A stretch of DNA of 64,000 nucleotides from Flavobacterium frigidimaris (GCA_900129595.1 FQWG01000006.1:174310-238309); one strand, 5' to 3'; positions 34,940 to 44,546 are shown, numbered from the stretch's first letter. Notes: generated by a model from the letters alone, not told the origin. Numbers and translations: made by a program.

Positions 34940-37900
34940 AATGCTAAATCTTGATTAAGTTCAGTAGATAATAGTTCCATCAGTAATTGCTTACGTTTAT
35001 GAATGTCTAATGTAATTAATTTTTCTTTTAATTGGACTCTTACAGCTTCAAATTCTTTATTGTATTCATTTGAAAATATAATTTTATCATCAAGTATTCT
35101 TCCGGATGATCCGATCATTTGAATTGAAACCATCTTTTTGTTTTCACTAGATTTAAATTCATGGAGTTCAGATGCTTTAATTAATCCAAGTAAAAAATGT
35201 TCTAAATTTGTAACTAATAAAACATCTTCCTCATCAATCATTCTATCAATTGATTTCCCTAATGCAGCATCTGCAACTGATTTTAGCCAGGAAGCTCTAT
35301 CATCTAGTGGTGAAATTAATCGTTTGTAAAAAATTGACTGTTCAGTTCCTAGCAAACTCAAATTAATATTGTTTAATCTATTTTGAATTTCTGTTTTGTA
35401 ATTTTCGAAATCTACACTTTCACAATAGAAAGATTGAATTATTTTTTCTTCAATTCTGTCTAATAAAGAATTATAAGCTGAACGTATTTCACGTATGGCA
35501 TCTTGAATATGGTAAGTGAATGACTTTAATACTTCCTCGTCATCACTCACAGAAATCGAATGAAAACCTAAAGCATTAGGAAAATGATTAAACAAAGCAT
35601 CCTCAGGATCTTTTGCATTTTTAATAGCTTCCCTTAAATTTATGGCCTTTGGAGAAAGTCTCCTCGTATTTATCGTGTATTCATTTAAACCTCTGTAGAA
35701 TCGAAGGAAATTTCCGAAAATTGATAGAAATGTACTTTTTGTACCTAATTCAATATCTCCCACTTGCACTAGTTCTTTATAGCTTTCTAAAAGATTTACT
35801 TTTAATCCAGAAACATCATAACTTTTGATAGAATAATTAGCTGGAGATTTGTGGACTAAATCTAAAACATCGTCCGTTAAGTAAGGAACAAATCCATTGC
35901 TTTCATGAAATAACGCAAATTCTTCTTTATTAACTATTAAGAATAATGGCACCCAAAATTCTGTAAATCCTTTTTTTAATTTAAAAGGAGTTTTACTCAA
36001 GATTTCATACAACTCTCCTAAGTTTCTTTTCGACGAATTAGCAGATTTAATAAATGAATTACATTCTTCCCACAAAGGGATAAAAGTATTATCAGTAGGT
36101 GGGGAAAAAACAAAGTAATTTAATTCCTGATTAAATGAATGCATTCCTGTATCTTTTACTAAAGTAATATATATAGATTTTTCAGGAGGGAATTTATCAT
36201 TTGGAAAACCAAGATTCTCTTCACTTTCCTTATTTAAAAGATTTCGAATAAAAGATTTTCTTGCAGTACTTATCTGAAGACTTAAGAATTCTTTATTTAC
36301 TAGTTCATTTTTGTAATATGGTGCTCTATCAAACTCTAAGTCACATATTCTAGATAATGTTTCATTTAGAGCCTTTTTTGATCTTATATCTTCAATTCTA
36401 CCATCATAAAACCAAATGTTTTGATCATTAGAAATGAATAAATTATCTAATACTAATTTTTCTAATTGTTGTTTATGAAATTCTAATTCTTTTGCTAATA
36501 ATTTGCCAGCATTGATATCTTCTCTATGTTTTGAAATTAAAAAAATTAATTTGTTTATTGTAAAAATTTCATTGTGTATTTGTTTAGAATTTTTATATAC
36601 AACAAAAAGATTACTACCAGAATTGATTGATGAAACTTTAATTTCTTTTTCCTTGAGATTTACATCAAAAATTAAATTAATATAGCCATCAAGAGCTCCT
36701 TCAGCTCTAGTAATTGAATTTAAATTTGTTAAGATTCGATATTCGAAAAAACGTGGGGTACCTTTTTCATAAGAGTTCTTTTTAACCAAGATTACCGGAA
36801 AATTAACCAAATCGGTTATAGCATCATTGATCGAAAAATCATGGTTTATTTCCTTTGAAGCATCAGCTAATTCTTGTTCAATATCTAAATCTGTACCTTC
36901 TAAAAAATTTAGTTTATTACTATGATTATAAAACCTAATAATCCCTGATTTATCCAGTTTTTCTATAGCTTTTTCAATATCTGTTTCATCAAGTTCACTT
37001 GTATGATGAATATACTTTGATATAAAATTTTTATCCAATAAGCTACCAGCCTTAGTGAAAATATTAGCTAAGCAAATAGTTTTGATTATTTTAGCTGTTA
37101 AATCGTAGTTTATGTGCTGAATTAATTCAGCGCGCTCTAGTGCTCTAAAACAAGTTTGCCATTGTAAACGGTGAGGATTATTTGAACTGTAAATCTCACC
37201 CCCCAAAGTGTTGACTAAATAGTCAAAAACATTAGAGATGGAATAAAATTTTCCTTTAAATGAATTAATAGAATATTTGCTTGTATCGTTTAAAAATGTA
37301 AACAGTGATCTTTCGTTTTGCCCATAGCGTTGTAAGGAATTGACCAAAATGTTTGCAGATAGCCAATCTAGAGGATATAGTGATTTCGCTAGTTCGGTTG
37401 AACTTATTTCGTTAAAACTAACAAGGTTAGCTTTCTTAATTGCTTTGTTTAATAGTTTAAAACTATCTTCATTTTTTTTAGGCAATTCAAAACCTTGTAG
37501 CTTATTTGATGCAAAAAACAAAAGTTGTTCAACGGGTTCATTAAAAAATAATTCTACAAAACGCCCTTTAATTTTCTCCCATTCTTGTTTTTCGGATAAG
37601 GCAAGTGAAGCAGAATAGGAAATAAAACTTTGATGCAAAGAGATGATAAAAAATACATTTTTTTCATCATCATTCACCCATTCTGAAATTTGTTGTAGTA
37701 AATAGAGATCATTTACATGATTATTTTTGCCAATAAATTCAAGGAATTTACCAAACTCATCGATAATCAAAACTAAGCCCTTATTTTTTTTTGCAGAATT
37801 AATTCTTCTGTTCTCTAGTTCTTCGATTATTTCATCTGATGATCCTTCTTTTAGTTTTAATGTTTTTAATAAAGAAGCTCTTAAAGAAAAGTTATCTCCA

Positions 37901-38166
37901 ACTAATTTTATAAAATCATATGAGTTTACTTTTGAATTTATATTATTTCTAAAATAGATTTTTTCTTGCAGTAAGTTTTTTTCTAATGCCCAAAGAAATG
38001 TTGATTTACCGGTACCATAATTTCCGATTAGGGTAAATGATTTATTGCTTTTTCCTTCACTAGTAAGAACACGATCATAGATTTGAATCGCATTCGGGGT
38101 AACAATATAATTTAAGTCTTTTGACTCGTCTCTTAATATGTTAGTAGATATATTATTGTATTTCAT
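34936..38166 (-). CDS. sspC: Large P-loop ATPase of the phosphorothioation system (SspC-like)
   Basis: 1076 residues. Walker A GNYGTGKST (48-56) and Walker B LVLIIDEFGKFLEF (131-144) mark an AAA-type ATPase, followed by a long helical region with SPKAINLREAIKNAKDPEDA near the C-terminal third. Between the DUF4007 and SspD-like genes this is the position and architecture of SspC. The start overlaps the DUF4007 gene by 14 bp and the end overlaps sspD by 4 bp, so the three form a translationally coupled unit. The ATPase probably drives or gates modification by the SspB nickase and SspD (family inference). Confidence 0.82.
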   Translation of the reverse strand: MKYNNISTNILRDESKDLNYIVTPNAIQIYDRVLTSEGKSNKSFTLIGNYGTGKSTFLWALEKNLLQEKIYFRNNINSKVNSYDFIKLVGDNFSLRASLLKTLKLKEGSSDEIIEELENRRINSAKKNKGLVLIIDEFGKFLEFIGKNNHVNDLYLLQQISEWVNDDEKNVFFIISLHQSFISYSASLALSEKQEWEKIKGRFVELFFNEPVEQLLFFASNKLQGFELPKKNEDSFKLLNKAIKKANLVSFNEISSTELAKSLYPLDWLSANILVNSLQRYGQNERSLFTFLNDTSKYSINSFKGKFYSISNVFDYLVNTLGGEIYSSNNPHRLQWQTCFRALERAELIQHINYDLTAKIIKTICLANIFTKAGSLLDKNFISKYIHHTSELDETDIEKAIEKLDKSGIIRFYNHSNKLNFLEGTDLDIEQELADASKEINHDFSINDAITDLVNFPVILVKKNSYEKGTPRFFEYRILTNLNSITRAEGALDGYINLIFDVNLKEKEIKVSSINSGSNLFVVYKNSKQIHNEIFTINKLIFLISKHREDINAGKLLAKELEFHKQQLEKLVLDNLFISNDQNIWFYDGRIEDIRSKKALNETLSRICDLEFDRAPYYKNELVNKEFLSLQISTARKSFIRNLLNKESEENLGFPNDKFPPEKSIYITLVKDTGMHSFNQELNYFVFSPPTDNTFIPLWEECNSFIKSANSSKRNLGELYEILSKTPFKLKKGFTEFWVPLFLIVNKEEFALFHESNGFVPYLTDDVLDLVHKSPANYSIKSYDVSGLKVNLLESYKELVQVGDIELGTKSTFLSIFGNFLRFYRGLNEYTINTRRLSPKAINLREAIKNAKDPEDALFNHFPNALGFHSISVSDDEEVLKSFTYHIQDAIREIRSAYNSLLDRIEEKIIQSFYCESVDFENYKTEIQNRLNNINLSLLGTEQSIFYKRLISPLDDRASWLKSVADAALGKSIDRMIDEEDVLLVTNLEHFLLGLIKASELHEFKSSENKKMVSIQMIGSSGRILDDKIIFSNEYNKEFEAVRVQLKEKLITLDIHKRKQLLMELLSTELNQDLAL

Positions 38167-39046
38167 AATACGATTCTAATAAATTTGTCTTATAATCTTT
38201 TGCTATGCCTTTTATTTGAATTTGTCTTATTCCCGCATCATTTTTATATACGAATTCTGGATATGTTGAACAAAGCTGTTCTATCAAATTATCTAATCCA
38301 TCATTTGAAAGGCAGAAATAAGAGCCGATTGTATTTCTTAACTCGTCATAGCTAATATCTTTTCGATCATCAAGATAATCTAAAAGACAATACGCAAAAA
38401 TGGTAATTGGCAGATTGTTTCTGACCTCTTTGTTTATTTTATATACTATTTCACCATTACCGTTTCTAGAATTTAGCTGGGATATCAAATTTAATTCTAG
38501 TAAAGGCGAATTAAAATCATCTTCAATAGTCTTTAACGATTTTTTTGGTGTGGCATAAGATTTTACAAAAACTTTAAAATCAGATGTTAAGGTGTTTGTG
38601 CTTACTTCTCTTTCGTTATTATCTCGAATTTTCTTTTCGATGAATTGAATAATTTGCCTTTCAGAAAAATCTAAAGTAACTTTGTCGTTGAAATATTCGG
38701 AGAAAACTAAGTTGAAAATACTCGCATAGTTTGATTTACAAATTTTATATTGCAAAAGCCATAATGTACCCTCATCTTCTAAATAAGGATCGTATGCATC
38801 ATCATTATTTAAAAACAGCTTGTTTGATATTTCTGAAATTTCATGCCTGTCATTTATCAATCCAAATGCCTTAAGCCAATGTTGAATTGATTGAACCATA
38901 TTTTTACCAACACCTAATCGTGAGATTGCAATTTCAGGTCTGTTTAAAACTGTATATCCTTCATTATCAATTAGTTTTATGCCTTTTGACAGCCACTGTT
39001 GTCTACAATGAAAGGTGTCATGACCTGAAAATTTTAAAGTATTCAT
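38153..39046 (-). CDS. sspB: DUF4007 protein, SspB-like nickase of the phosphorothioation system
   Basis: 297 residues from the ATG at 39046 (MNTLKFSGHDTFHCRQQW). An in-frame ATG at 39253 would add 69 residues of low-complexity, partly hydrophobic sequence not seen in the family, so it is rejected. DUF4007 motifs include FSGHDTFHCRQQWLSKG (about 5-21), LGVGKNMVQSIQHWLKAFGL (about 41-60) and DEGTLWLLQYKICKS. SspB proteins carry this domain and nick one DNA strand at the modification site (from memory of the SSP literature). First gene of the minus-strand operon. Confidence 0.85.
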   Translation of the reverse strand: MNTLKFSGHDTFHCRQQWLSKGIKLIDNEGYTVLNRPEIAISRLGVGKNMVQSIQHWLKAFGLINDRHEISEISNKLFLNNDDAYDPYLEDEGTLWLLQYKICKSNYASIFNLVFSEYFNDKVTLDFSERQIIQFIEKKIRDNNEREVSTNTLTSDFKVFVKSYATPKKSLKTIEDDFNSPLLELNLISQLNSRNGNGEIVYKINKEVRNNLPITIFAYCLLDYLDDRKDISYDELRNTIGSYFCLSNDGLDNLIEQLCSTYPEFVYKNDAGIRQIQIKGIAKDYKTNLLESYYEIQ

Positions 39047-39323
39047 AATAAAAAAATTAGTACTGCAAGTTACTAAATTTACTATGGATGAATTCATCCA
39101 TAGCATAAAACTTATGAAAATAACACTTTCTATAATGTAAACAATTGATTGACAGGTGTTTGTGTTGTTATTATGTGTTACCGTATTCGTTTTTTCGTTG
39201 GTAAAAATATTTTGAATTAATTGATTAAAATTATGTGATATCTTGTCTAACAACTAAGTTTAACAAAATGAACGATGTATTTCTAAAATTAAGTATGGGT
39301 TTAATAAATTAAGTTTATTACTA
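39047..39323. promoter_or_regulatory. Upstream region of the sspB-like operon
   Basis: 277 bp without a supported gene, very AT-rich. It must contain the promoter for the minus-strand sspBCD-kinase operon and lies just downstream of the DUF1016 gene. No clear -33/-7 pair or terminator is visible. Confidence 0.35.
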
Positions 39324-40292
39324 TTAAACTAATAATTCTTGCATTTTTTGCTGAAGTAATAGTTTGTCCGGAAGCTGGATTTTATATTCAGCTACCATGG
39401 TAGAAGAAAGACTTCTATTGAGTGCATACTCAACTACCTTGCTATCTTTATCAGTGCATAACAATATTCCAATACTTGGATTTTCATTAGGTTTTTTTAC
39501 ATCACGATCTAGTGCTTCGAGATAAAAATTTAACTGGCCTAAATGTTCCGGTTTAAATTTATCTGCTTTTAATTCAAAAGCAACTAGACACTGTAATCCT
39601 CTATGGTAAAATAAAAGGTCAATATAAAAATCGCTATTTCCAACCTGCAATTTATATTCCTGATCAATAAAGATAAAATCTTTCCCTAATTCCAAAATAA
39701 AATTCTTCATTTGCTTAATCAATCCCTGCTGCAATTCATTTTCACTGTAGGATTCAGAAAGATTTAAAAAATCAAAAATATAACTGTCTTTGAAGGTATT
39801 ATTAATTTCAGAATGTATTTCTCGCACCACTGGTGCGAGTTTTGAATTTCCAATCATAGTTCTTTCAAAAAGACTGGATGAAATCTGACGCTCTAGTTCT
39901 CGTTTACTATAGTTTTCTCTTTTTGAAAAGCTTAGATAAAACTCTCGTTCTTCTACTGTTTTACATCTAGAAAAGATAATCAGATTATTGGACCAGTTTA
40001 TTTCTCGCACCAGTGGTGCGAGTTTTGGTGTATCTTTGTAGATTTCATAAAACTGCCTCATACGCCAAAGATTTGCATCCGAAAATCCCTTTAAGTCAGG
40101 CTCCATTCTTAGCAAAAAATCAGCTAGTTCTTTTACTACTGATTTTCCCCATTCTGCTGTTTCTAGGCGATTGTAAATGTACTGTCCAATATTCCAGTAC
40201 AGATTTATCATTTCAGTATTAACTGCTGTAATTGCTTTTGATCTGGAATGTTTTATTAATTGGATTATATCAGTAAACTGCTCTTGTATCAT
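39324..40292 (-). CDS. DUF1016/PDDEXK nuclease domain protein (YhcG-like)
   Basis: 322 residues. The N-terminal DUF1016 region has TEMINLYWNIGQYIYNRL, WGKSVVKELADFL and GFSDANLWRMRQFYEIY. The C-terminal PDDEXK-type nuclease region has GLIKQMKNFILELGKDFIF, FYIDLLFYHRGLQCLVAFEL (core acidic and E-x-K positions, ending ELKADKF) and HLGQLNFYLEALDR. Predicted DNA-acting protein often found in mobile elements and near restriction systems. Two near-identical palindromes lie within the coding sequence and encode LAPVVREI and LAPLVREI (listed separately). It lies upstream of the phosphorothioation operon on the same strand. Confidence 0.88.
   Translation of the reverse strand: MIQEQFTDIIQLIKHSRSKAITAVNTEMINLYWNIGQYIYNRLETAEWGKSVVKELADFLLRMEPDLKGFSDANLWRMRQFYEIYKDTPKLAPLVREINWSNNLIIFSRCKTVEEREFYLSFSKRENYSKRELERQISSSLFERTMIGNSKLAPVVREIHSEINNTFKDSYIFDFLNLSESYSENELQQGLIKQMKNFILELGKDFIFIDQEYKLQVGNSDFYIDLLFYHRGLQCLVAFELKADKFKPEHLGQLNFYLEALDRDVKKPNENPSIGILLCTDKDSKVVEYALNRSLSSTMVAEYKIQLPDKLLLQQKMQELLV
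39821..39839. repeat. Coding palindrome, copy 1
   Basis: The sequence ctcgcaccactggtgcgag is a 19-bp perfect palindrome around one central base, within the DUF1016 gene. With its flanks (tatttctcgc... and ...gcgagttttg) about 28 bp are shared with copy 2 at 40004-40022, differing in the central base. It encodes part of KLAPVVREI. Confidence 0.9.
40004..40022. repeat. Coding palindrome, copy 2
   Basis: The sequence ctcgcaccagtggtgcgag is the second copy of the 19-bp palindrome in the DUF1016 gene, 183 bp from the first and in the same reading frame, encoding KLAPLVREI. The shared flanks point to a common origin rather than chance. Confidence 0.9.
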
Positions 40293-40315
40293 CGTTTCTA
40301 TATTTAATTTATTAT

Positions 40316-42304
40316 TTACTTCTTAATTACTAAATGGCTCAATTCAATATCATTTAATAGTCTTTCTTTTTCAGCATAAATAATATCCTTTATGTCCTTT
40401 TTTATCTGCAGATAATTGCGCTGTACCATCGAATTATCGACTTTTCGAATGACAGGAATATCGACGTAATCATCCTGTTCTTTTTTCAATGCTTCATGGT
40501 CATTTACTATTTCAGAATGAAATGTTTTGAGTTCAATTTTACAATCAGGATCATCCGCTACCATACCCACGAATTCACCAGAACTAAGTCCGGAAATTTT
40601 GGATGGAGGCACTGCCGATTCCAATTGTTTGGACCGGCTTATAGAAGTATCTCCGCTATTAATTGAAAGGCTTTCCCTGTCCTGCATAATTTTTCCAAAA
40701 CGCTCTGACAATTGTTTGGCAGTATCACCTGTAACTTGTCCGCTTACTACGTTTCCAACAATATTCATAATCACGTCTGCCTGTTCTCGTCCATAGTCTT
40801 TACGCAGCTGGCTAAAATCCTGAATACCCAAACAAGTTGCTACTTTATTGCTCCTAGCTGTGGCAATCAAACTGTCCATATTGTTTAGATAAATAGTTGG
40901 AAATTCATCAAATATCAGACTGCTTTTTTGTTTCTTTTTTTGATTCACTTGCTTTACCAATCGGTTAACATACAGTGATAATACAGCTCCATATATTTGG
41001 ATTTTCTGCGGATTATTTCCCATGCAGACGATCTTGGGATCGTCCGGATTATTGATGTCTAGTGTGAAGTCACTACCCGATAAAACATAATACAATTGTG
41101 GAGAGGAAAGCCGTGCCATGGCAATTTTTGCAGAAGCAATTTGCCCCTCTAATTGGTCCATAACATTATTTAGGTAGGCATTCACAAAGGGATTAATAAG
41201 TACTTCTATTTCTTTTTCGGTTCTGAGCAGGGTAAAGAGACTGTCGTAATCTTCCTGCATGAGTTCAATTACATGGGGAAGCGTACAGAATTCGCCGTCT
41301 TTGTATTTTCGTAAATACCATATTATGGCGGAAAGAAAATTAATCGGTGATTCTACAAAAAAATCACCCTGTCTTTTGATCCATTCCCTGTTGAGTCCCA
41401 GCAAAATAGTACGCGCAGATTCTGAAGCATCCGTGATGTCACTCATGCCAGACGGTTCTAAAGGATTACACCGATTGGTCCGGGTCAAATCGTCAAAATT
41501 GATGACATAAAACTGAGGTAATTTCGGATAGTGATGTTTGTATTTAAGCCAGGTATTATAGACAATTCTGGTCAGGTCATCAAACTTGAAATCATAGACA
41601 AACATGGTGAATTGTTTACGTATGTGCTGGGTAATGACATGGCGTATGACGAAATAAGATTTCCCGGATCCGGGCGTACCAGAAACCAAGAGTCCCCGAA
41701 AAGGATTGATAATGTTTATCCAACTGTCCCTTATCTTATCCTTTAAGTGATATCGAGCTGGCAGATTAATAGAATATTCATTTTCCAAGAGCCTTTCTTC
41801 CTGAGGAAAAGTTTCATTTTCTTTATTAAAAACATCTTTATTGTTGAGCCTATTTTTTATAATACGTGACAATAGTGTACCGCCGGAAAGCATTAGAAGA
41901 AAGCCACTGGAAGTTATAGTCATATAGGCAATTGCTGCCAGAATGAGTTCAATTTTCAGGTAAAGCGAAAGACCACTTATAAAGTAAGTAAGAATACCCG
42001 TAATGATGTAAGCCAAAGCTGTTTTGTAATTCAGCTTTTCGTCTTTACGACCTTTGGCACCAATTAAGGAAATAATCAAAAATCCAAGTGCAAAGAGTTT
42101 AGATTTATGAAAATTACTGAATAATCCGGTATGGTAAATATTACCCATAATTTTATCACTAAACCCACTGACCAGCTGCCACTGCTGAAAGGCAGCGTAG
42201 CAGTAATAATAAAAATGGATTACTAATATAATAATACTGATGAGTCTTGTCATATCCAAGATCTTCCTAAGCGCCTGTTCGTTTTCTCCTGTCTGCATAG
42301 CCAT
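40316..42304 (-). CDS. mobC: Conjugal coupling protein MobC (VirD4/TraG-type, YWFCY family)
   Basis: 662 residues. Two or three N-terminal membrane segments (about 20-140) include HFYYYCY, the hallmark of Bacteroidota MobC-type coupling proteins. Walker A SGTPGSGKSYFVIRH (about 208-222) and a Walker B-type SSLIFDEFPTIYL (about 403-415) form the DNA-pumping ATPase; ATCLGIQDFSQLRKDYG is the conserved sensor region. It links relaxosome DNA to the transfer channel at the inner membrane. It follows the relaxase gene by 11 nt. No channel (tra) genes are in the window, so transfer would need genes elsewhere. Confidence 0.9.
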   Translation of the reverse strand: MAMQTGENEQALRKILDMTRLISIIILVIHFYYYCYAAFQQWQLVSGFSDKIMGNIYHTGLFSNFHKSKLFALGFLIISLIGAKGRKDEKLNYKTALAYIITGILTYFISGLSLYLKIELILAAIAYMTITSSGFLLMLSGGTLLSRIIKNRLNNKDVFNKENETFPQEERLLENEYSINLPARYHLKDKIRDSWINIINPFRGLLVSGTPGSGKSYFVIRHVITQHIRKQFTMFVYDFKFDDLTRIVYNTWLKYKHHYPKLPQFYVINFDDLTRTNRCNPLEPSGMSDITDASESARTILLGLNREWIKRQGDFFVESPINFLSAIIWYLRKYKDGEFCTLPHVIELMQEDYDSLFTLLRTEKEIEVLINPFVNAYLNNVMDQLEGQIASAKIAMARLSSPQLYYVLSGSDFTLDINNPDDPKIVCMGNNPQKIQIYGAVLSLYVNRLVKQVNQKKKQKSSLIFDEFPTIYLNNMDSLIATARSNKVATCLGIQDFSQLRKDYGREQADVIMNIVGNVVSGQVTGDTAKQLSERFGKIMQDRESLSINSGDTSISRSKQLESAVPPSKISGLSSGEFVGMVADDPDCKIELKTFHSEIVNDHEALKKEQDDYVDIPVIRKVDNSMVQRNYLQIKKDIKDIIYAEKERLLNDIELSHLVIKK

Positions 42305-42315
42305 GATGTCAAGTT

Positions 42316-43620
42316 TTATCGATTATTAGACTGTCCTTTTCGTTTTTTCTTTTTATTTCTCAGCTCATACGGAAGATAATTAGCCGTTTGTTCTGATTGA
42401 ATGAGCATCTCTGCTAATTGCCCCATTATAGTGCTGGATCCTACATATTTGTTATCCCTAAAATCATCACCAAACAGCGTTGCAACTATTTCCGACTTTG
42501 GTGCTTCAAATATGATATCTTGTAATTTTTCACTAACCAAATTTGTCATTTTTTGATCGGCTGGATTAATGGATGTACAGCGTTCCTGTATCGCTTTAGC
42601 ACTGTATTGTTTACCGAGTGTACTGCCGTTAAAAACACATTTTGTGGTGTGGTCAACGTAGGTGATTCCATAAAGTAAGCCTTCTGCGTTTTTTCTAAAA
42701 ACAGTATTGATTCCCTCTTTTTGCAGTAGTTGAACTAGTTCTGTGAGCGATATTTGCGATTTGAAAAATGCCATATCGATAGCGTTTTTTACCCTTCTTA
42801 TGTCTGACATTTGATTAGCCGTATTGGATGTGAATTTTTGTTCTAAAAACTTCAGGGTTGGTTTATAGTAAAAGTCACTGGCCTTTATAGGTACTCCAAT
42901 AGATTTACCTTCATCATCCAGTATTCTATACACTAATCCTTTAGCTTTGAATATTCTTGAATTTTCATTGCCTCGGTCCGCCAAAACATTATATTGTTTG
43001 AGTACTGCATTGAGTTCTGCCAGACTTGCATATCTATAAGACGTAAGTACCTGAGACAATACATTTGAAATTGCTTTTTTGGATTGGATTCTACCGTATT
43101 TAACTTTACCATTTGAAATAGGTTGAAGTTCCTTATTCTGATCTTTTCTACGTCCCTCAGCTACGACAAGTCTAAAGGATTTTTCGATTTCTTTTCTTGC
43201 CGTTTCAGATTGATTTCGACCAATATTATGCATGTCAATTCTACTTCCGTCTGCTTTTACTTTTATGGAGGTTATGTGAATGTGCGGATGTCCGGAATCG
43301 TGATGCTGGTATACCAAATAGGGCTGTTCTCCAAAACCAATTTTTTCCATATATGAATTAGCAATGCTCATCAGTTTATCTTTTGAATAGTTTTCTGAGG
43401 GATCAAAGTTTAGCGATATATGTACGCTGTTTCGCTTTACATTGTCATTCAAAGCCACTTGTTTTAGAAACCGATTTAGTTTCATAGTATCACTCATTTT
43501 ATCCACATCCATAGGATAATTTCCTTCGCCGATACATTCTGCTACTCCTTGTTTTACTTTGTTTTCGTTGTAGTTAAAAATACTGTGTATCGAATGCCCC
43601 GTTTTTATGATCGCAACCAT
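42316..43620 (-). CDS. mobB: Relaxase/mobilisation nuclease MobB
   Basis: 434 residues. The N-terminal relaxase domain has VAIIKTGHSIHSIFNYNENK and the three-histidine metal site YQHHDSGHPHIHITSIKVK (about residues 103-121). It nicks at oriT and stays bound to the 5' end of the transferred strand. The C-terminal half is helical with SKAISNVLSQVLTSYRY. The start overlaps MobA by 16 bp and the stop lies 11 nt before MobC, giving a mobABC operon. The probable oriT lies just upstream of mobA (44076-44130). Confidence 0.92.
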   Translation of the reverse strand: MVAIIKTGHSIHSIFNYNENKVKQGVAECIGEGNYPMDVDKMSDTMKLNRFLKQVALNDNVKRNSVHISLNFDPSENYSKDKLMSIANSYMEKIGFGEQPYLVYQHHDSGHPHIHITSIKVKADGSRIDMHNIGRNQSETARKEIEKSFRLVVAEGRRKDQNKELQPISNGKVKYGRIQSKKAISNVLSQVLTSYRYASLAELNAVLKQYNVLADRGNENSRIFKAKGLVYRILDDEGKSIGVPIKASDFYYKPTLKFLEQKFTSNTANQMSDIRRVKNAIDMAFFKSQISLTELVQLLQKEGINTVFRKNAEGLLYGITYVDHTTKCVFNGSTLGKQYSAKAIQERCTSINPADQKMTNLVSEKLQDIIFEAPKSEIVATLFGDDFRDNKYVGSSTIMGQLAEMLIQSEQTANYLPYELRNKKKKRKGQSNNR

Positions 43621-44000
43621 CTTACTGAAATTTGCTGGATGTATTTCTTGATTTCTTCAACCTTCTCCAAGAGGTTTTTTTTATCCAATTCAGCGCTAAT
43701 AATCCATACTTTAAATTCCGGAATCTGATTCAGTGTATGCAGTTTTTTAACTGCCTGGTTAAAGTTGTTTCCAATAGCACCTAATTCCCCTCGAAGCCGT
43801 ATAATTTCCAGCATAAATTCGTCAAGGGATTCATTACGAAATTTAGTTGTAACAGGTTTGTCAAATAAGTGTCTGCGAATGTAGTCACTTAGCTTTCGGG
43901 AAGTACTGGCTTTCCATTTGCGCTCAATTTTTACATACTCTTCGGGTGTAAACCGTAACCCGACTATGCGTGTTCTGTTTGAATTTTCTTTTTCCATCAT
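43605..44000 (-). CDS. mobA: Mobilisation accessory protein MobA (ribbon-helix-helix)
   Basis: 131 residues. The N-terminus TRIVGLRFTPEEYVKIERKW (about residues 9-28) is a ribbon-helix-helix DNA-binding motif, and the C-terminal half has GELGAIGNNFNQAVKKLH, the conserved segment of MobC-family relaxosome accessory proteins (called MobA in Bacteroidota). It binds oriT and helps the relaxase open the strands. First gene of the mob operon. Confidence 0.88.
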   Translation of the reverse strand: MMEKENSNRTRIVGLRFTPEEYVKIERKWKASTSRKLSDYIRRHLFDKPVTTKFRNESLDEFMLEIIRLRGELGAIGNNFNQAVKKLHTLNQIPEFKVWIISAELDKKNLLEKVEEIKKYIQQISVRWLRS

Positions 44001-44075
44001 CTCTCTTTTTCATTATTATCAAACTCTTTTTTTTCCTTTTAGCCTCACTGCTCACGAGTTCCGAGTGTAGAGCAG

Positions 44076-44130
44076 CCAGATCGGTTGTTTAACAACCGGA
44101 CATCTGGCCGATTGCAGGAACGTGGCAATC
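44076..44130. other. oriT: Candidate origin of transfer (nested inverted repeats)
   Basis: An 8-bp perfect inverted repeat cggttgtt-t-aacaaccg (44082-44098) sits inside ccagat/atctgg (44076-44081 and 44102-44107), and is followed by gattgc/gcaatc (44110-44115 and 44125-44130). It lies 76 bp upstream of mobA and stands out in GC content from the AT-rich surroundings. Position and structure fit an oriT bound by MobA and nicked by MobB; the nick site itself cannot be assigned. Confidence 0.5.
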
Positions 44131-44546
44131 TTCCTGATACTTTAAACATTCTTTAGACATTCTAGCATTCCTAAGATTTTTAAAATTCAAAATATCCAAT
44201 TATTACTTCTTTTGGACAATTTGAATTGTTAACTGTATTGCTTCTGGAACTCAATACACTATTTAGACAGTCATTAAAATTTTAGTTTTTTTATAAAATC
44301 TATTTCATTTTTAGAACTCAAAGAAAGTGCACACTGCATATAATTTGAAACTACTGTAACGGGCTAGCTGTAATGGCAATTTATCCTCTCAATTTTAGAT
44401 TTAAAAACGTGCTCTTTCAAACCAATAAACCAATTTTAAAACAACAAAATCCTGACTGTTTTAAGGAAGGTTTTTGATTGTTCCTTTTAACCTTTCCTGT
44501 TATTTCAGATACAAAATTAAGTAAGCGAAATGGATTTTACCTATGA

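Noticed and set aside
24052..38166. Annotation as a canonical dndABCDE/FGH system
   Set aside because: No DndB or DndE was recognised, and DUF4007 plus the large ATPase fit SspB/SspC better; the SMC-like protein alone does not prove a DndD role.
39047..39253. N-terminal extension of the DUF4007 protein
   Set aside because: 69 low-complexity residues absent from family members; the ATG at 39046 begins at the conserved SGHDTF region.
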